Made by a program: the position numbers and the translations under genes
The notes under the pieces: model-generated
What the model was told of the DNA's origin: nothing
Database searches by the model: none
The model's input: only the letters and a program-made list of their open reading frames with translations
Shown here: positions 41,560 to 43,695 of the stretch, piece after piece
Layout: every line of letters begins with the position of its first letter
Numbering within the stretch: position 1 is the stretch's first letter
Source of the DNA: Herbaspirillum frisingense
GTDB taxonomy: Bacteria > Pseudomonadota > Gammaproteobacteria > Burkholderiales > Burkholderiaceae_D
Length of the DNA: 43,695 nucleotides
Reading direction: 5' to 3'
Assembly: GCA_009914615.1 (NCBI GenBank)
Contig: WNDX01000016.1
Location: forward strand, 1 to 43,695

Positions 41560-42921
41560 ATGACCATCCACACTCATCAGCAATCCTCATCCCGGGACGC
41601 CAACCAGCGGGATGCCGCCAAGCCCGTTCAACCCGGCCACACCGCGGCCAAGCGCAATCCCTGGAAAGAAATCTGCGCCGCCAGCATCGGCAATGCGCTT
41701 GAATTCTACGACCTGCTCATCTATGGTTACTTCGCCGTGATCATCGGCAAGCTCTTCTTTCCCGCCGATAACGAGACCACCTCGTTGCTGCTGAGCGTGG
41801 GCACCTTCGGCATTTCCTTCGTGATGCGTCCGCTGGGCGCGCTGGTGCTGGGCGCCTACACCGACCGCAAGGGACGCAAGGCCTCGCTGACGCTGTCGAT
41901 CGCCATCATGATGGTGGGCACCGCCATGATCGCCTTTGCGCCCACCCACGACCAGATCGGGCTGGCCTCGCCGCTGATCGTGATCCTGGCGCGCATGCTG
42001 CAGGGCTTCTCCACCGGCGGCGAATTCGGCGCCGCGACCGCCTTCATGGCCGAGCACGCCGATGCCAAGCGACGCGGCTTCTTCGCCAGCTGGCAGCTCT
42101 CCACGCAAGGCCTGGCCACCGTGCTGGCGGCCGGCATGAGCGCCTTGCTGAGCGCCTCGCTCACCGACGTGCAGCTGGCCGAATGGGGCTGGCGCGTGGC
42201 CTTCGGCGTGGGCCTGCTGGTCGGCCCGGTGGGCTTCTATATCCGCAGCCAGATCGAGGAAACCCCGGAATTCGAACGCGCCAAGGCCGAGACCAAGGCC
42301 AGCGACGCTTCGCCGCTGCGCAGCGTGCTGGTGCATGAGCGGCTGAACCTGCTGCTGGGCATCGGCGTGGTCTCGGGCGCCACCGCCTTCAACTACGTGC
42401 ACAAGCTCTACATGCCGACCTATGCGCTCAAGCAGCTGCATATTCCTGCGACCTCGTCCTTCCTCGGCGCGCTGGTGACGGGCGTGACCCTGATGGTCGC
42501 GGCGCCGATCTTTGGCTCCTTGTCGGATCGCTTCGGCCGCTTCCGGGTGCTGACCATGTCGCTGGCGGCCATCGGGCTGTCCACCTATCCCTTGTTCTGG
42601 GCCCTCAACACCTGGCCGACCATGCAAACACTGGTCGCGGTGCAAGCGCTGGTGGGCGTGCTGATCGCCGCCTGCCTGGGGCCGATCCCGGCGATGCTGT
42701 CGGACATCTTCCCGACCCGTACCCGCGGCACCGGCCTGGCATTGTCGTATAACTTTTCGGTGACCATCTTCGGCGGCTTCTCGCCGCTGATCGTGACCTG
42801 GATGATCGCCGCCACCCACAGCAACATGTCGCCCAGCTTCTACGTCATGGGCACGGCCTTGCTGAGCGTGATCGCGGTCATCTGCCTGGGACGCCGCGTG
42901 GCGCGCGGCCAGGCAGGATAA
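41560..42921 (+). CDS. MFS metabolite:H+ symporter (MHS family)
   Basis: A 453-residue inner-membrane symporter. After a polar N terminus (1-35) come about 12 helices. The MHS hallmarks are IGNALEFYDLLIYGYFAVIIG, FGISFVMRPLGALVLGAYTDRKGRK, and LARMLQGFSTGGEFGAATAFMAEHA, and the later loop is GSLSDRFGRFRVL. Relatives import citrate, proline/betaine, ketoglutarate or shikimate. ACGGAG precedes the ATG at good spacing. It diverges from the Bcr-type gene with 284 bases between. No catabolic gene is adjacent to suggest the substrate. Confidence 0.9.
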   Translation: MTIHTHQQSSSRDANQRDAAKPVQPGHTAAKRNPWKEICAASIGNALEFYDLLIYGYFAVIIGKLFFPADNETTSLLLSVGTFGISFVMRPLGALVLGAYTDRKGRKASLTLSIAIMMVGTAMIAFAPTHDQIGLASPLIVILARMLQGFSTGGEFGAATAFMAEHADAKRRGFFASWQLSTQGLATVLAAGMSALLSASLTDVQLAEWGWRVAFGVGLLVGPVGFYIRSQIEETPEFERAKAETKASDASPLRSVLVHERLNLLLGIGVVSGATAFNYVHKLYMPTYALKQLHIPATSSFLGALVTGVTLMVAAPIFGSLSDRFGRFRVLTMSLAAIGLSTYPLFWALNTWPTMQTLVAVQALVGVLIAACLGPIPAMLSDIFPTRTRGTGLALSYNFSVTIFGGFSPLIVTWMIAATHSNMSPSFYVMGTALLSVIAVICLGRRVARGQAG

Positions 42922-43035
42922 GCAAGATGAACGGCGGGCGCACAGACCCGCCGAACGCCGTCTGCCCGAGCTCAGCCGCGCCGGTGGCTGTTAGAATCGG
43001 CGCTCGTTCCTTCTTTCCATCTCATCGCTGCCGCC

Positions 43036-43560
43036 ATGTCCAAGCACACGCCCGTTCCCGACGATCTCATCGCTCGCCTGCAATTGCAGCCGCATCCGGA
43101 AGGCGGCTACTTCCGCGAAACCTACCGCGACGCGCAAGAAGTGGTTCGCCGCAACGACAGCGCGGTGCGCAGCGCATCGACCGCGATCTACTACCTGCTC
43201 TGCAATGGCGCCTACTCGACCTGGCACCGGATACGCTCGGACGAGCTCTGGCATTTCTACCAGGGCACGCCGTTGCACGTCTATGTGCTGCGTCCCGGCG
43301 GCGAACTCACTGTGCTGCGCTTGGGCGCCATGGCGCCCGGCGACGATACGGTGTTCCAGGCGATGGTGCCGGCCGGTTCGTGGTTCGCGGCGCGCTGCGC
43401 GGATCCCGCGGGCTACAGCCTGGTGGGATGCACGGTGGCGCCCGGCTTCGAATTCAGCGAGTTCGAGATTGCCGACGTCGGGGAATTGCTGGCGGGCTGG
43501 CCACAGCATGGCGAGCTCATCAAACAGCTGGCGCCGGCGGCCTCGGCACCAGCGGAATAG
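43036..43560 (+). CDS. DUF985 cupin family protein
   Basis: A 174-residue single-domain cupin of the DUF985 family. The opening LQLQPHPEGGYFRETYRD is diagnostic, followed by STAIYYLLCN, HRIRSDELWHFYQG (with the cupin-like His) and the late GYSLVGCTVAPGFEFSEFE. Related structures are double-stranded beta-helix proteins of unknown activity. It follows the symporter by 114 bases and precedes the insertion sequence by nine bases. Confidence 0.88.
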   Translation: MSKHTPVPDDLIARLQLQPHPEGGYFRETYRDAQEVVRRNDSAVRSASTAIYYLLCNGAYSTWHRIRSDELWHFYQGTPLHVYVLRPGGELTVLRLGAMAPGDDTVFQAMVPAGSWFAARCADPAGYSLVGCTVAPGFEFSEFEIADVGELLAGWPQHGELIKQLAPAASAPAE

Positions 43561-43569
43561 GCACACTAA

Positions 43570-43695
43570 GAGGCTGTTGCAAAATTAAATTTCGGGGCTG
43601 TTAACTTCCCCGACTTGATGTTAACTTCCTGTCTTGTTTTTCCTGACGGGATGCGATGCCTAAAGAACTTGTCGACGATGAATTGTGGTCACTCA
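43570..43695 (+). mobile_element. Left end of an IS5-like insertion sequence, truncated by the window
   Basis: GAGGCTGTTGCAAAA (43570-43584) looks like a terminal inverted repeat, nine bases after the cupin stop, preceded by CTAA as possible target sequence. A frame then starts at 43656. TGTTAACTTCC is repeated at 43599-43609 and 43619-43629 in the leader between them. The other end is outside the window, so exact limits and group cannot be fixed. Confidence 0.65.
43656..43695 (+). CDS. Transposase N terminus (IS5-like), partial
   Basis: The first 13 residues, MPKELVDDELWSL, match the usual opening of IS5-family transposases (L-x-x-D-E-L-W). GACGGG lies upstream. The gene runs off the right edge. 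Confidence 0.65.
   Translation, partial: MPKELVDDELWSL

Noticed and set aside
41587-42819. A 410-codon minus-strand frame opposite the MHS symporter
   Set aside because: The same kind of high-GC shadow, rich in Gly, His, Gln and Arg, with no membrane or fold pattern.
42930-42955. GC hairpin (GGCGGG/CCCGCC) after the MHS symporter as a terminator
   Set aside because: No T run follows and the stem is short; not enough evidence.

Overview
The window is high-GC, densely packed bacterial chromosome. The gene families point to a betaproteobacterium of the order Burkholderiales, most likely an Oxalobacteraceae/Herbaspirillum-like organism. The supporting features are a cyo ubiquinol oxidase followed by SURF1 and RegB/RegA, a Burkholderia-Pen-like Tat-lipoprotein class A beta-lactamase, and a Liv-type ABC cassette. 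This placement is inferred from gene content, not from a phylogenetic marker. Both edges touch mobile DNA. The 3' end of a group II intron (domains V and VI) lies at about 54-127. The first bases of an IS5-like insertion sequence lie from about 43570 to the right edge.

Left part (1-6060): a two-domain PCC/DUF296 protein, a DUF2000 protein, a YciI-AraC gene pair, a class A beta-lactamase, a zinc-ribbon metallopeptidase and an orphan spore-coat-U-like secreted protein.

Respiration (6059-14615): a divergent MFS transporter faces cyoABCD, SURF1, a RegB-type quinone-sensing kinase and a RegA-type regulator. The oxidase that burns ubiquinol and a kinase family that senses the ubiquinone pool therefore sit side by side. 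CyoD carries unusual His-rich and Met-rich tails.

Transport and light sensing (14767-21839): a branched-chain-amino-acid-type ABC cassette consists of a binding protein, a fused LivH-LivM permease and two ATPases. It is followed by a LOV-domain histidine kinase with its own receiver (a probable blue-light sensor) and an unrecognised helical protein.

Biotin island (21843-28054): a tightly overlapping minus-strand operon, bioB - cytochrome P450 - bioF - bioA - bioD, diverges from a GntR-family gene. Sequences matching the BioR operator (consensus TTATMKATAA) lie at both divergent start codons. This looks like a BioR-controlled biotin operon with a BioI-like P450 built in, in a betaproteobacterial setting. 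BioR was originally described in alphaproteobacteria. I consider this the most interesting system in the window.

Right part (28062-43560): an AraC regulator diverging from a short-chain dehydrogenase, two alpha/beta hydrolases, a MocR-type regulator preceded by four copies of a 10-bp operator repeat, an ECF sigma/anti-sigma pair with a recognisable ECF-type promoter, small proteins, a LprI-like secreted protein and DNA polymerase II. These are followed by an ETHE1-type persulfide dioxygenase gene broken by one in-frame amber codon, a Bcr/CflA exporter, an MHS-family symporter and a DUF985 cupin. I saw no tRNA, rRNA or CRISPR array.
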